A DNA stretch of 64,000 nt, from contig CAWINZ010000003.1 of the NCBI GenBank assembly GCA_963837695.1, positions 62,001-126,000 of the forward strand, in the 5' to 3' direction. Both the position numbers and the translations under genes were made by a program. The stretch comes from VRUE01 sp963837695 (GTDB lineage: Bacteria > Actinomycetota > Thermoleophilia > Solirubrobacterales > 70-9). This document shows positions 33,838 to 42,940 of this stretch, piece by piece; position 1 is the first letter of the stretch; each line of letters starts with the position of its first letter. Below the pieces are notes generated by a model that was not told where the DNA came from, ran no database searches, and saw nothing but the letters and a program-made list of their open reading frames with translations.

Positions 33838-35094
33838 ATGCCCGCCGGCGTCGAAGCCCTCCTCGCCTTCCTCGTCGCGGGGATCTTGACCCTGCTCCTG
33901 GTGCCGTCGACGATCCGCCTCGCCCGTCGCGCCGGCGCGATCGACCTGCCTGGGGTGCGCTCGCTGCACGAGGTGCCGACGCCGAAACTGGGCGGCCTGG
34001 CGATCTTCGCCGGGGTCCTGATCTCGGCCCTGATCTGGCTCCCCTGGGACGCCGAGACGCGGGCGATCCTGATCGGCGCCGTGGCGATCACCGCGGTCGG
34101 CGTGCTCGACGACATCCACGACCTCGGCGCGGCGACCAAGCTGCTCGGCCAGACCATCGCCGTGGTGATCCCGGTCACGGCCGGGGTCACGGTCGAAAGC
34201 TTCACCTTCCCCTTCCTCGGCCAGCTCAACCCCGGCTCGGTCGACCTGCTCAGCCTGCCCGGCGGCGGCACGATCTCGCTCGGCGACGTCGGCACCGTGA
34301 TCGGCATCGTCGCCGTGATCAACGTGATCAACCTGATCGACGGGGTCGACGGCCTCGCCGCCGGGGTCTGCGTGATCTCCGGCATCGCGCTTGCCGTGAT
34401 CGCCCTCTCGCTGGAGCGCAACGCCGCCGGCATCCTCGCCGCGCTCACCGCCGGCGCATCGCTCGGCTTCCTCCGCCACGGCTTCCCGCCGGCCAAGACC
34501 TTCATGGGGGACACCGGGTCCAACCTGCTCGGCTTCCTGCTCGGCGTCGTTGCCGTGCAGGGTGCCCTGAAGACCAACGCCGTGATCGCCCTGTTCCTGC
34601 CGCTGATCATCCTCACCGTGCCGATCCTCGACACCGGCTTCGTCGTCGCCAAGCGGCTCAAATACCGCCGCCCGATCTACCGTGCCGACCGCTGGCACTT
34701 CCACCACCGCATGGCCGACATCGGCTTCTCGCAACGGCGCACGCTCGCCTACCTCTACAGCTGGACCTTCGTCATGGCGATCGTCGCCCTCGCCCTGCGC
34801 TTCGTCCCCTACAGCGACAACCATGGCCATTTCAACGTCTTCTGGACCGCTGTGATGGCCGCCTTCGGCCTGCTCGCCCTGGGGGCGAGCGTCTATCTGG
34901 TCGAGGTGCTCGAGATTCTCAACCTGCGCAACATGCGGCTGCGCCAGCTCGTCAGCGTGCGCCGTGACGCCGGCCGGCCCGTGCCGCAGGCCGAGCAGGT
35001 CGACCTCGCAGTCGCCCGCGAGCTGGAGACCGGCAGCTTCCCCGCAATCGACCCGGAGACGGGCGAGTTCGAGGCGGTCGATCCGGATCGATAA
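33838..35094 (+). CDS. wecA: WecA/MraY-family polyprenyl-phosphate GlcNAc-1-phosphate transferase
   Basis: 418 residues with about eleven helices. GVLDDIHDLGAATK holds the aspartate-rich motif, INLIDGVDGLAAGV the catalytic loop and TFMGDTGSNLLGFLLG the metal site. RADRWHFHHRMADIGFSQRR is the histidine loop that separates WecA/TagO types from MraY. It starts teichoic acid-like, arabinogalactan-like or O-polymer synthesis. A long soluble tail rich in acidic residues follows the last helix. It lies directly upstream of the ATP synthase promoter. Confidence 0.9.
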   Translation: MPAGVEALLAFLVAGILTLLLVPSTIRLARRAGAIDLPGVRSLHEVPTPKLGGLAIFAGVLISALIWLPWDAETRAILIGAVAITAVGVLDDIHDLGAATKLLGQTIAVVIPVTAGVTVESFTFPFLGQLNPGSVDLLSLPGGGTISLGDVGTVIGIVAVINVINLIDGVDGLAAGVCVISGIALAVIALSLERNAAGILAALTAGASLGFLRHGFPPAKTFMGDTGSNLLGFLLGVVAVQGALKTNAVIALFLPLIILTVPILDTGFVVAKRLKYRRPIYRADRWHFHHRMADIGFSQRRTLAYLYSWTFVMAIVALALRFVPYSDNHGHFNVFWTAVMAAFGLLALGASVYLVEVLEILNLRNMRLRQLVSVRRDAGRPVPQAEQVDLAVARELETGSFPAIDPETGEFEAVDPDR

Positions 35095-35119
35095 GCGCGC
35101 CCGCCAGACTTTGTGCGAG

Positions 35120-35180
35120 GTTGTGACAAGCCTCACGAACTGGCTCTAGAAAGCGGATCGTCGGCCCTTTCGGATATAGT
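35120..35180 (+). promoter_or_regulatory. ATP synthase operon promoter region
   Basis: TATAGT at 35175-35180 is the best -10 match in the 133-bp gap before the atp genes. Transcription from it would give a leader of about 40 nt with a small CGCCC/GGGCG stem. Upstream, TTGTGACAA (35121) is a short palindrome that may bind a regulator. No clear TTGACA box is seen. Confidence 0.45.
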
Positions 35181-35227
35181 CGCTCGTCCGCTGGCACGCC
35201 CAACAGACGGGCGGCCGCTGCGGAATT

Positions 35228-35599
35228 ATGTCTCCTCCCAAGCATGTCGATCTCCTGGTGCTAGCCGCCGCCCTCGCCGTGTTCGTGCTCGGCGGGCTGC
35301 CCCTGCTCGGCTACGCCGTGGCCGCCGGGGCCTGGCTTGCGCAGCGCGGGATCCAGGTGCTTGCCGGGCGCCGCGTCGCGGCCGAACTCGCCGCGGGCAA
35401 CCGTCAGCGGGCGATGGGGATCGTCGCGGCGACGACGCTGGGCCGCGTCTGGCTGATGGTCACCGCGGTGTTGCTCGGCGGCCTCGCCGAGCGCGAGGCG
35501 GGGCTCTCCGCCGCCGTTCTCCTGCTGGTCCTCTTCACGATCTCCTTTGCCGCCCAGGGCCTCGTTCACCTCTTCGAGCCGGAAGGGCAGGCGGGGTGA
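35228..35599 (+). CDS. AtpI-like small membrane protein at the head of the atp operon
   Basis: 123 residues with about four helices (LLVLAAALAVFVLGGLPLLG, VWLMVTAVLLGGLAE, AVLLLVLFTISFAAQ). Sequence identity to AtpI is not obvious, but size, topology and place just before atpB fit the ATP synthase assembly protein I role of helping c-ring formation. The stop overlaps the atpB GTG (GTGA). Confidence 0.6.
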   Translation: MSPPKHVDLLVLAAALAVFVLGGLPLLGYAVAAGAWLAQRGIQVLAGRRVAAELAAGNRQRAMGIVAATTLGRVWLMVTAVLLGGLAEREAGLSAAVLLLVLFTISFAAQGLVHLFEPEGQAG

Positions 35600-36504
35600 A
35601 GACGAAAACCAAAGTCCTGATCGGGATCGGCGCCTACTTCGCGGTCGCGATCCTGATGTTGCTGATCTTCGGCAGCTCGGGCAAAGACGAATCGTTCCAG
35701 CCCCAGAACGAGTTCAAGCTCGAACCGTGGATCTCGATCCACCTCGCGGGCATCGACCTCAGCGTCAACAAGGCGGTGCTCTACCTGGTCCTGGCGAGCG
35801 CGCTGACGATCTTCGTCATGGTCTGGATATCGCGCCGGATGGCGCAGAAGCCGAACCGTGTGCAGACGGCGATCGAGGTCGCCTACGACATGACCAAGAA
35901 CACGATCACCGGCGGCAACCTCGAGCCGAGGATGGCGGCGCGCTGGTTCCCCTTCCTGGCAGCCCTGTTCTTCTGGATCTGGTTCTCGAACATGCTCGGC
36001 TTCCTGCCGCTGCCGACCAACACCGAGCACACGGTCAGCGTCTTCGGCCTGGAAATCCCCTCTTTCGCGATCTACGCGGCGACCGCCAACCTCTCTATCC
36101 CGCTGGTCCTCACCCTGGTCGTCTGGCTCTCCTACCACTTCGAAGGGGTCCGCTCCAAGGGCCTGATCCCCTACCTGGCGAGCTGGCTGCCGCCGGGGCT
36201 GGAGGAGATGAACCCGATCGGCAAGGCCTTCATCTTCGTGATCGAGGCGATCTCGCACTTCGCCCGCCTGATCTCGCTCTCCGTACGTCTCTTCGCCAAC
36301 ATCCTCGCCGGCCACCTGCTGCTGCTCTTCATGGGCGGCGGGCTCGCCGTGCTGCTCGGCATCGCAGCGCTCGGCGCGCTCACCTTTCCGCTCGCCTTCT
36401 TCTTCTTCGTGCTCGAGGTCGGTCTTATCGCGACCCTTCAGGCATTTATCTTCTCGACCCTCACCGCGATCTACCTTGGCGGAGCGACCTCCGCCAGTCA
36501 CTAG
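35596..36504 (+). CDS. atpB: ATP synthase subunit a
   Basis: 302 residues from GTG 35596, which overlaps the upstream stop by four bases. The key arginine lies in ISLSVRLFANILAGHLLL, and the last helices carry FFFVLEVGLIATLQAFIFS. Subunit a forms the two proton half-channels against the c-ring. The first membrane helix begins at residue 6 and is followed by a polar stretch, as in actinobacterial AtpB. The 3' end runs into a 169-bp hairpin element before atpE. Confidence 0.95.
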   Translation: MKTKTKVLIGIGAYFAVAILMLLIFGSSGKDESFQPQNEFKLEPWISIHLAGIDLSVNKAVLYLVLASALTIFVMVWISRRMAQKPNRVQTAIEVAYDMTKNTITGGNLEPRMAARWFPFLAALFFWIWFSNMLGFLPLPTNTEHTVSVFGLEIPSFAIYAATANLSIPLVLTLVVWLSYHFEGVRSKGLIPYLASWLPPGLEEMNPIGKAFIFVIEAISHFARLISLSVRLFANILAGHLLLLFMGGGLAVLLGIAALGALTFPLAFFFFVLEVGLIATLQAFIFSTLTAIYLGGATSASH

Positions 36505-36669
36505 ATGATCAAATCCAAATTTCCGCACCCACGGATGACGCGCCTGGCGCGGCGCTGGTCGGCGCCCGCGGCCTCGCGCGTAGCGCTGCTACGCGCAGCG
36601 ACCACGTACACCGCCCAGCTTGGCCAGGCGCGCCCCCGCGGGCACGCAAATTCGAACTTGACCATCTAG
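36501..36669. repeat. Long-hairpin element, family F (atpB-atpE gap)
   Basis: A 48-bp imperfect outer stem begins with CTAGATG at both ends (36501-36548 with the complement of 36623-36669). Of its mismatches, eight are transitions and each leaves a G-U pair in the minus-strand copy only. The centre is GCGCGTAGC-GCT-GCTACGCGC (36576-36596), with the same GCT loop as family G copy 1, and CAGCTTGG occurs on the 3' side as in family G. It takes up the whole space between the atpB stop and the atpE ribosome site. Confidence 0.75.
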
Positions 36670-36687
36670 AAAAGGAGCCTGTACTCA

Positions 36688-36954
36688 ATGGATCTGTCCC
36701 CTGTAGTCGCCGCGATCTCCGATGAAGGGATCGAATCAGCCGGCAAGGCAATCGCCCTCGGCGTAGGCGCCGGCCTCGGCTCGATCGGCGCCGGTATCGG
36801 CATCGGCTTCATCTTCGGCAAGGAGATCGAGTCGGTTGCCCGCCAGCCCGAGATGAAAGACGAGCTGCAGAGCATCCGCTGGCTCGGCTTCGCGCTGACC
36901 GAGGCGGTCGCCTTCTACACCTTCATCTTCGGCCTGATCGCCTTCTTCCTCTAG
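36688..36954 (+). CDS. atpE: ATP synthase subunit c
   Basis: 88 residues forming a helical hairpin. The first helix is glycine-rich (GVGAGLGSIGAGIGIGFIFG) and the second holds the ion-carrying glutamate in FALTEAVAFYTFIFGL. The polar loop is ARQPE. Residues typical of sodium-binding rings (the first-helix Gln, and Ser/Thr after the Glu) are absent, so proton coupling is expected. It has a good AAAAGGAG ribosome site, fitting the need for many copies. Confidence 0.97.
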   Translation: MDLSPVVAAISDEGIESAGKAIALGVGAGLGSIGAGIGIGFIFGKEIESVARQPEMKDELQSIRWLGFALTEAVAFYTFIFGLIAFFL

Positions 36955-36963
36955 GCCGATCAC

Positions 36964-37545
36964 GTGGAGCTCTTCGGTCATATAGCGGGCTTGATCCCAC
37001 TTGCGGCAGAGGCCGCGGGGGAAGAAGGCGGCAGCTTCCTGGTCTCGCCGGGCCTCGGCCTGATGATCTGGACGCTGGTCCTCTTCCTCTTCACGATGTG
37101 GGTGTTGAGCAAGGTCGCCTTCCCGAAAATCCAGGAGGCGCTCGACAAGCGGGCCAAGACGATCGCGGAGTCGATCGACGCGGCCGAACGGCAGCGGCGC
37201 GAATCCGACGAGCTGCTCGAGGAGTACCGCGGCCGCCTCGCCGAGGCCCGCGAGCAGGCCGACGACATCATGGCCCGCGCCCGCAAGGCGGCGGAGACCG
37301 CCGAAACGGAGGCGACCGCGGCCGGCAAGGAGAAGCGCGAGGAGCTGGTCGCGGCTGCGACGCGCGACATCGAAGCCGAGACGCGGCGTTCGCTGCAGCA
37401 GATCCGCAAGGAGGTCGCCGATCTGACCGTGCTGGCCACCGAGAAGGTGACCCGCAAGAGCCTCACCCCCGACGATCAGCGCCGTCTGGTCGAGGAGGCG
37501 CTCAGCGAGGTCGACTTCACCAGCCTCTCGGGGGCGGAGAACTAA
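36964..37545 (+). CDS. atpF: ATP synthase subunit b
   Basis: 193 residues: one membrane helix (GLMIWTLVLFLFTMWVLSKVAF) preceded by a short exported segment, then a long charged coiled coil (AERQRRESDELLEEY through RRSLQQIRKEVADL). It is the peripheral stalk that holds F1 against the membrane part. The GTG start lies 9 bp after atpE. Confidence 0.95.
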   Translation: MELFGHIAGLIPLAAEAAGEEGGSFLVSPGLGLMIWTLVLFLFTMWVLSKVAFPKIQEALDKRAKTIAESIDAAERQRRESDELLEEYRGRLAEAREQADDIMARARKAAETAETEATAAGKEKREELVAAATRDIEAETRRSLQQIRKEVADLTVLATEKVTRKSLTPDDQRRLVEEALSEVDFTSLSGAEN

Positions 37546-37547
37546 CG

Positions 37548-38081
37548 ATGTCCGAGGCAGCTCGCGTATACGCCGAGGCGCTCTTCGACGTCGCCAAGGA
37601 GAAGGGCAAGCTCGACTCGATCGGCACCGATCTCGGCCAGTTCGCCGACGCCGTCGAAGCCGACCGCGACCTGCAGGTCTTCTTTTTCAGCCCGCACTTT
37701 GCCTCGGCCGAGAAGGTCGAGGGGCTCGGGCGGGCGCTCAGCGGCGCCGACCCGGAGCTGGTCAACTTCCTCGAGCTGCTGATCGAGAAGGGGCGGATGA
37801 CGGAGGTCTTCCGCATGCGCCGCGAGTTCGAGCAGATGTGGAAGAAGGAGAACAAGCGGATCGACGTGACCGTGACCAGCGCGGTCGAGCTGGACCCGGC
37901 CGTGGTGGCCAAGGTCGGCGAGGAGATCGAGCGGCAGACCGGCCAGACGGTCGAGCTGGCGAGCCGGGTCGACGGTGAGATCCTCGGCGGCATCGTCCTG
38001 CAGGTCGGCAACATGGTGCTCGACGCGAGCATCCGCAGCCGCCTGGACAAACTTCGAAAGAGCGTCGCCCAAGCGGCGTAA
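37548..38081 (+). CDS. atpH: ATP synthase subunit delta
   Basis: 177 residues. It starts MSEAARVYAEALFDVAKEKG and ends with the typical LGGIVLQVGNMVLDASIRSR segment. Delta connects the b stalk to the top of F1. The ATG is 2 bp after the atpF stop. Length is normal; it is not the long b-delta fusion found in mycobacteria. Confidence 0.94.
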   Translation: MSEAARVYAEALFDVAKEKGKLDSIGTDLGQFADAVEADRDLQVFFFSPHFASAEKVEGLGRALSGADPELVNFLELLIEKGRMTEVFRMRREFEQMWKKENKRIDVTVTSAVELDPAVVAKVGEEIERQTGQTVELASRVDGEILGGIVLQVGNMVLDASIRSRLDKLRKSVAQAA

Positions 38082-38100
38082 GGAGGAGTAGAGCACCCCA

Positions 38101-39717
38101 ATGGAGATCAAGCCCGACGAGATTGCATCAATCCTCAGGGAGAGGATCGAGGGACTGGACACCGGCAGCGCCGACCTTTCCGAGGTGGGCACCGTGCTGT
38201 CCGTGGCCGACGGGATCGCCCGCATCCACGGCCTCGACAACTGCATGGCGCTGGAGATGCTCGAGCTGCCGCACGGTGTCACCGGCCTCGCCCTCAACCT
38301 CGAGGCCGACAACGTCGGCGCCGTGCTCTTCGGCGAGTGGGACAAGGTCGTCGAGGGCGACACGGTGAAGCGCACCGGGCACCTGCTGCGGATCCCCGTC
38401 GGCGACCACCTGCTCGGCCGTCTCGTCGACCCGCTCGGCCGCCCGCTCGACAACAAGGGTGAGATCGCCACCGACCAGACCCGCCCGGCCGAGTTCAAAG
38501 CGCCGGGCGTCGTCGAGCGCCAGCCGGTCACCGAGCCGGTGCAGACCGGGCTGATGTCGATCGACGGGATGATCCCGGTCGGCCGCGGCCAGCGAGAGCT
38601 GATCATCGGCGATCGCCAGACCGGCAAGACGGCGATCGCGATCGACACGATCATCAACAACCGCGACAAGGACATGATCTGCATCTACGTGGCGATCGGA
38701 CAGCGGATGTCGACGGTCGTCCAGCTCAAGGAGGTGCTGGAGGAGAACGGTGCGATGGAGAACACGATCATCGTCGCCGCCCCCGCCGACGAGGCGGCGC
38801 CGATCAAGTTCATCGCCCCCTACGCGGGCTGCGCGATGGGCGAGCACTTCCTCTACAACGGCAAAGCGGCGCTCTGCGTCTACGACGACCTGACCAAGCA
38901 CGCCTACGCCTACCGGCAGATGTCGCTGCTGCTGCGGCGCCCGCCCGGCCGCGAGGCGTACCCCGGCGACGTCTTCTACCTGCACTCGCGGCTCTTGGAG
39001 CGCGCGGTCAAACTCAACGACGAGCTCGGCGGCGGCTCGCTGACGGCGCTGCCGATCATCGAGACCCAGGCCTCCGACGTCTCCGCCTACATCCCGACCA
39101 ACGTGATCTCGATCACCGACGGTCAGATCTTCCTCGAGTCCGACCTCTTCAACTCGGGCGTGCGGCCGGCGATCAACGTCGGCATCTCGGTCTCGCGGGT
39201 CGGCGGCAACGCCCAGACCAAGGCGATGAAGAAGGTCGCCGGGAAACTGCGCCTCGATCTCTCCCAGTACCGCGACCTCGAGGCCTTCGCTCAGTTCGGC
39301 TCCGAGCTCGATCCCGAGACGCAGAAAACGCTCAACCGCGGCGAACGGCTGGTCGAGCTGCTCAAACAGAAAGAGCGCGAACCGCTCGAGATGGCCGACC
39401 AGGTCGCCGCGATCTACTCCGGCACCGGCGGTTTCCTCGACCGGATCAAGACCGAGCGGGTCGGCGAGTTCCTGCGCGACCTGAAGGGCCGTCTGCACTC
39501 CGAGAAGTCCGATCTGCTGGCGCGGATCTCGGAGACCGGCAAGCTCGAGGAGGACGACGAGAAGGAGCTCGGCGCCGCGATCAGCGACTTCGTCGACGAC
39601 TTCGGCGCCGACTTCGACGAGCATGGCGACCCGCTCGAGGCGGGCGAATCGGACCGGGTCAAGTCCGAGCAGGAGCGGGAGAAGCCCAGCCGGGTTGAGG
39701 AGGCCGCTGCCGTATGA
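38101..39717 (+). CDS. atpA: ATP synthase subunit alpha
   Basis: 538 residues. Walker A is GDRQTGKTAIAIDTI. NVGISVSRVGGNAQ is the family signature near the nucleotide site. The C-terminus is extended by about 25 charged residues compared with many bacterial alpha subunits. A GGAGGAG ribosome site lies upstream. The gap to atpG is unusually long (194 bp) and holds a family B hairpin element. Confidence 0.97.
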   Translation: MEIKPDEIASILRERIEGLDTGSADLSEVGTVLSVADGIARIHGLDNCMALEMLELPHGVTGLALNLEADNVGAVLFGEWDKVVEGDTVKRTGHLLRIPVGDHLLGRLVDPLGRPLDNKGEIATDQTRPAEFKAPGVVERQPVTEPVQTGLMSIDGMIPVGRGQRELIIGDRQTGKTAIAIDTIINNRDKDMICIYVAIGQRMSTVVQLKEVLEENGAMENTIIVAAPADEAAPIKFIAPYAGCAMGEHFLYNGKAALCVYDDLTKHAYAYRQMSLLLRRPPGREAYPGDVFYLHSRLLERAVKLNDELGGGSLTALPIIETQASDVSAYIPTNVISITDGQIFLESDLFNSGVRPAINVGISVSRVGGNAQTKAMKKVAGKLRLDLSQYRDLEAFAQFGSELDPETQKTLNRGERLVELLKQKEREPLEMADQVAAIYSGTGGFLDRIKTERVGEFLRDLKGRLHSEKSDLLARISETGKLEEDDEKELGAAISDFVDDFGADFDEHGDPLEAGESDRVKSEQEREKPSRVEEAAAV

Positions 39718-39730
39718 CCCTGCTGGCCGG

Positions 39731-39851
39731 GGAAGGGGTGGGGGTGTCCAGGCGTGTGCTGGGTTTTTCGCCTTGCGCCCTGGTTCTCTCGCCAAGTCTT
39801 GCGGTGCGAAAAACAGGACGCCGCGTACGCCTGGACACCCCCACCCCTTCC
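39731..39851. repeat. Long-hairpin element, family B, copy 2 (atpA-atpG gap)
   Basis: Perfect 25-bp outer stem: 39731-39755 with 39827-39851. Inner stem: TTTTTCGC (39764) with GCGAAAAA (39806). The junctions GTGCTGGG and CAGGACGCCGC match copy 1 at 25089, and much of the outer stem is shared (GGTGGGGGTGTCC). It is inserted in the core ATP synthase operon between two genes that must be expressed in fixed ratio. Confidence 0.82.
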
Positions 39852-39911
39852 TCTCGAGCGCTGGCAGCGGGCGCCCTCTCGCCCGGATTCGGTGGGGGGA
39901 GCTGAGTAGAT

Positions 39912-40832
39912 ATGGCCTCGCAAAAGGACGTCAAGAATCGAATCGCGTCGATCAAGAACATCAACAAGATCACGCGGGCGATGGAGATGGTCGCCGCGGC
40001 GCGGTTGCGCCGGGCCGAGCAGCGGATCGCGCAGCTGCGGCCCTACGCGCAGGGCATGCGCAAGCTGACCCGGCGGGCGGCCGAGCAGGCCGGCGGGGTG
40101 CCGCGCGTGCCGGTGCTGACCGAGCGCGAGGACGTCAAGCGCGTCGGCATCGTCCTCGTCACCGGCGACCGCGGTCTTGCCGGCGCCTTCAACACGAACG
40201 TGATCCGCGACGGCCTGCGGCTGCGCGACGAGTGGCGGGAAAAAGGGGCCGAGACGGCCTTTTCGGCGGTCGGCCGCAAGGGTGTCTCGGCGCTGACCTT
40301 CCGCAAACAGGACGTGCGCACCTCCTACGTCGGCTTCACCGACCGGCCCGGCTTCGCCAACGCGCGGGAGATCGGCGAGGAGCTGACCGCCCGCTACGTC
40401 GACGAGGAGCTGGACCGGGTCGAGCTCGTCTACAACCGCTACGTCTCGCCGCTGACCCAGCACGTCTGGCGCCAGACGCTCCTGCCTCTGCAGCAGGCCG
40501 ACGTGATCGGCTCTGGCGCCGAAGAGGAGGAAGAGGAGACCGAGGAGACCGAGATCGAGAAGGCCCACAGCAGGGCGCTGTGGGAGTACGAGCCCGATGC
40601 CGAAGAGCTGCTGGCGCAGCTCATTCCCGAGTACGTGAACATCTCGGTCTACCGGGCGCTGCTCGAGTCGGCGGCCTCCGAGCTGGGGGCGAGGATGACG
40701 GCGATGCGCAACGCGGCGGAGAACGCCGAGACGATGATGGACGACCTGACCCTGGAGATGAACCGGGCCAGGCAGGCGGAGATCACCCAGGAGATCCTCG
40801 AGGTAGTCGCCGGCGCCGAGGCGCTCGGCTAG
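39912..40832 (+). CDS. atpG: ATP synthase subunit gamma
   Basis: 306 residues. It begins KNRIASIKNINKITRAMEMV and ends MNRARQAEITQEILEVVAGA, the two ends of the rotating central shaft. An acidic insert (GAEEEEEETEETEIEKAH) lies in the middle, in the region where actinobacterial gammas are longer. The ATG follows GGGGGGAG. Confidence 0.95.
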   Translation: MASQKDVKNRIASIKNINKITRAMEMVAAARLRRAEQRIAQLRPYAQGMRKLTRRAAEQAGGVPRVPVLTEREDVKRVGIVLVTGDRGLAGAFNTNVIRDGLRLRDEWREKGAETAFSAVGRKGVSALTFRKQDVRTSYVGFTDRPGFANAREIGEELTARYVDEELDRVELVYNRYVSPLTQHVWRQTLLPLQQADVIGSGAEEEEEETEETEIEKAHSRALWEYEPDAEELLAQLIPEYVNISVYRALLESAASELGARMTAMRNAAENAETMMDDLTLEMNRARQAEITQEILEVVAGAEALG

Positions 40833-40866
40833 AGAACTTCAAAAAGAAAGTCAGGAAAAGGAACCA

Positions 40867-42294
40867 ATGGCTGAGAGCAACGGAAGCAACGTAGGGCGAG
40901 TCGAGCAGGTGACCGGCGTCGTCGTCGACGCCGTCTTCCCCGACCAGCTGCCGGGGATCTACTCGGCGGTCAAGATCGAGATGGCCGGCGACGAGGATCG
41001 CGAGGCGACCGAGCTGGTCTGCGAGGTCCAGCAGCACCTCGGCGACGACCGGGTGCGCACGGTGGCGATGGACGCCACCGACGGCCTCCAGCGCGGCGAC
41101 AAGGTGATCGACACTGGCGGTCCGATCTCGGTCCCGGTCGGCGACGCGACGCTGGGCCGCATCTTCAACCTGCTCGGCGAGCCGATCGACAACGGCGAGC
41201 CGATCGAGGCGGGGGAGCGCTGGCCGATTCACCGCGCGGCGCCCCAGGCCTCCGACCTCGCCCCGACCCAGGAGATCCTCGAGACGGGGATCAAGGTGAT
41301 CGATCTGCTCGCTCCCTACGCCAAGGGCGGCAAGGTCGGGCTCTTCGGCGGCGCCGGCGTCGGCAAGACCGTCCTGATCCAGGAGCTGATCCGCTCGATT
41401 GCCGAGGAGCACGAGGGCCTCTCCGCCTTCTGTGGCGTCGGCGAGCGCTCGCGCGAGGGCAACGACCTCTGGCTCGAGATGAAAGAGTCGGGCGTGATCG
41501 ACAAAACGATGCTCGTCTTCGGCCAGATGAACGAGCCCCCGGGCGCGCGTCTGCGCGTCGCCCTCTCCGGGTTGACGATGGCCGAGTACTACCGCGAGCA
41601 GGGTGGCCAGGATGTGCTGCTCTTCATCGACAACATCTTCCGCTTCGTCCAGGCGGGCTCCGAGGTCTCGGCGCTGCTCGGCCGCATGCCCTCCGCGGTC
41701 GGCTACCAGCCGACGCTGGAGACCGAGATGGGCGAACTGCAGGAGCGGATCACCTCGACCGAGCGCGGCTCGGTCACCTCGGTGCAGGCGGTCTACGTGC
41801 CCGCCGACGACTTCACCGACCCGGCTCCGGCGTCGGTGTTCGCCCACCTCAACGCGACCACGGCGCTCTCCCGGTCGATCTCCGAGAAAGGGATCTACCC
41901 GGCCGTCGACCCGCTCGACTCGAGCTCGACGATCCTCAAGCCCGACGTCGTCGGCGAGGACCACTACCGCACCGCGACCGACGTCCAGGAGGTGTTGCAG
42001 CGCTACAAGGAGCTGCAGGACATCATCGCGATCCTCGGTATCGACGAGCTCTCCGACGAGGACAAGCAGACGGTAAGCCGGGCGCGCAAGATCGAGCGCT
42101 TCCTCTCGCAGCCGTTCTTCGTCGCCGAACAGTTCACCGGCCGCGCCGGCGAGTTCGTGCCGGTCGCCGAGACGGTGCGCGGCTTCCGCGAGATCCTCGA
42201 CGGCGAGCACGACGACCTCCCCGAGGGCGCCTTCTACATGCAGGGCTCGATCGACCAGGTCACCGAGAACGCCTCCTCGGCGGCGGCTGCGTAA
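40867..42294 (+). CDS. atpD: ATP synthase subunit beta
   Basis: 475 residues. Walker A is GLFGGAGVGKTVLIQELI, the catalytic glutamate lies in FCGVGERSREGNDLW, and Walker B is DVLLFIDNIFRFVQAGSE. The signature PAVDPLDSSS is intact. This is the catalytic subunit. An A-rich gap of 34 bp separates it from atpG. Confidence 0.98.
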   Translation: MAESNGSNVGRVEQVTGVVVDAVFPDQLPGIYSAVKIEMAGDEDREATELVCEVQQHLGDDRVRTVAMDATDGLQRGDKVIDTGGPISVPVGDATLGRIFNLLGEPIDNGEPIEAGERWPIHRAAPQASDLAPTQEILETGIKVIDLLAPYAKGGKVGLFGGAGVGKTVLIQELIRSIAEEHEGLSAFCGVGERSREGNDLWLEMKESGVIDKTMLVFGQMNEPPGARLRVALSGLTMAEYYREQGGQDVLLFIDNIFRFVQAGSEVSALLGRMPSAVGYQPTLETEMGELQERITSTERGSVTSVQAVYVPADDFTDPAPASVFAHLNATTALSRSISEKGIYPAVDPLDSSSTILKPDVVGEDHYRTATDVQEVLQRYKELQDIIAILGIDELSDEDKQTVSRARKIERFLSQPFFVAEQFTGRAGEFVPVAETVRGFREILDGEHDDLPEGAFYMQGSIDQVTENASSAAAA

Positions 42295-42303
42295 GGATCC
42301 AGC

Positions 42304-42717
42304 TTGGCCGGCGAGAGCAAATTCGAGGTCGAGATCCTCACCCCCGAGGGTGAGGTCTGGGGCGGCGAGGTGAGCCAGGTCTCGACCCGCACCGCGGGGG
42401 GCGAGATCGGCATCCTCGCCAACCACGCGCCGCTGCTGGCCGCCCTGCGGCCGACCGAGCTGCGGCTCTTCGAGGGCGACGGCGAGCCGCGCCGCTTTGC
42501 CCAGGCGCACGGCTGGCTGCAGGTCTTCGGCAACCACGCCCGCCTGCTGGTCGAGGAGGCGATCGCGCCCGAGGACCTCGACACCGGCACGCTCAAAGAG
42601 CAGTTGGCCGACGCCGAACAGCGTTTCGCCGAGGCGGAGGACAAGAGCGGGGCGCAGAAGCGGGCGCAAAAAGACCGCGACCGAGCCGAAGCGTTCCTCG
42701 CTATTGCGCAGGGATGA
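42304..42717 (+). CDS. atpC: ATP synthase subunit epsilon
   Basis: 137 residues from a TTG start. The beta-sandwich carries EILTPEGEVWGGEVSQVSTR and GEIGILANHAPLLAALRP. The C-terminal helices (QRFAEAEDKSGAQKRAQKDR) are present, so inhibition of ATP hydrolysis is possible. It is the last gene of the F1Fo set, and a family C hairpin begins at its stop codon. Confidence 0.94.
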   Translation: MAGESKFEVEILTPEGEVWGGEVSQVSTRTAGGEIGILANHAPLLAALRPTELRLFEGDGEPRRFAQAHGWLQVFGNHARLLVEEAIAPEDLDTGTLKEQLADAEQRFAEAEDKSGAQKRAQKDRDRAEAFLAIAQG

Positions 42718-42868
42718 GGGAGGGAGCGGGTGCCCCTCCGCGTGAATTTGAGTCGCTCGGCCTCCGGCCTCCGCTCCTGAGGATGATGCGCGGCCTGCGG
42801 CCGCGCAAAAGACAGATTGCATATCGCCGCTTCGCGACATTCCCGCGGAGGGGCACCCCCTCCCTCTC
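42716..42868. repeat. Long-hairpin element, family C, copy 1 (after atpC)
   Basis: Outer stem of about 22 bp with one mismatch: core GGGTGCCCCTCCGCG (42728) with CGCGGAGGGGCACCC (42844). Inside, GCGCGGCC-TGC-GGCCGCGC (42788-42806) forms a second hairpin. It is followed by a 31-nt stretch containing GACAGATTGCATATCGCC and GCTTCGCGACATTC that is identical in copy 2 at 59567. GAATTTGA near the 5' side is also shared. Confidence 0.8.
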
Positions 42869-42876
42869 GCGCGACA

Positions 42877-42924
42877 GCGCATCCGACATCGACCACACTG
42901 GGGTGGGGTCAATCTCGGATGCGC
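42877..42924. other. Second hairpin before the M20 peptidase gene
   Basis: GCGCATCCGA and TCGGATGCGC pair perfectly over 10 bp, with an inner GACC/GGTC pairing. The hairpin ends just before the GGGAGGAG ribosome site of the peptidase gene, so it could mask or protect the translation start. Confidence 0.5.
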
Positions 42925-42940
42925 GTGGGAGGAGCTGGGC

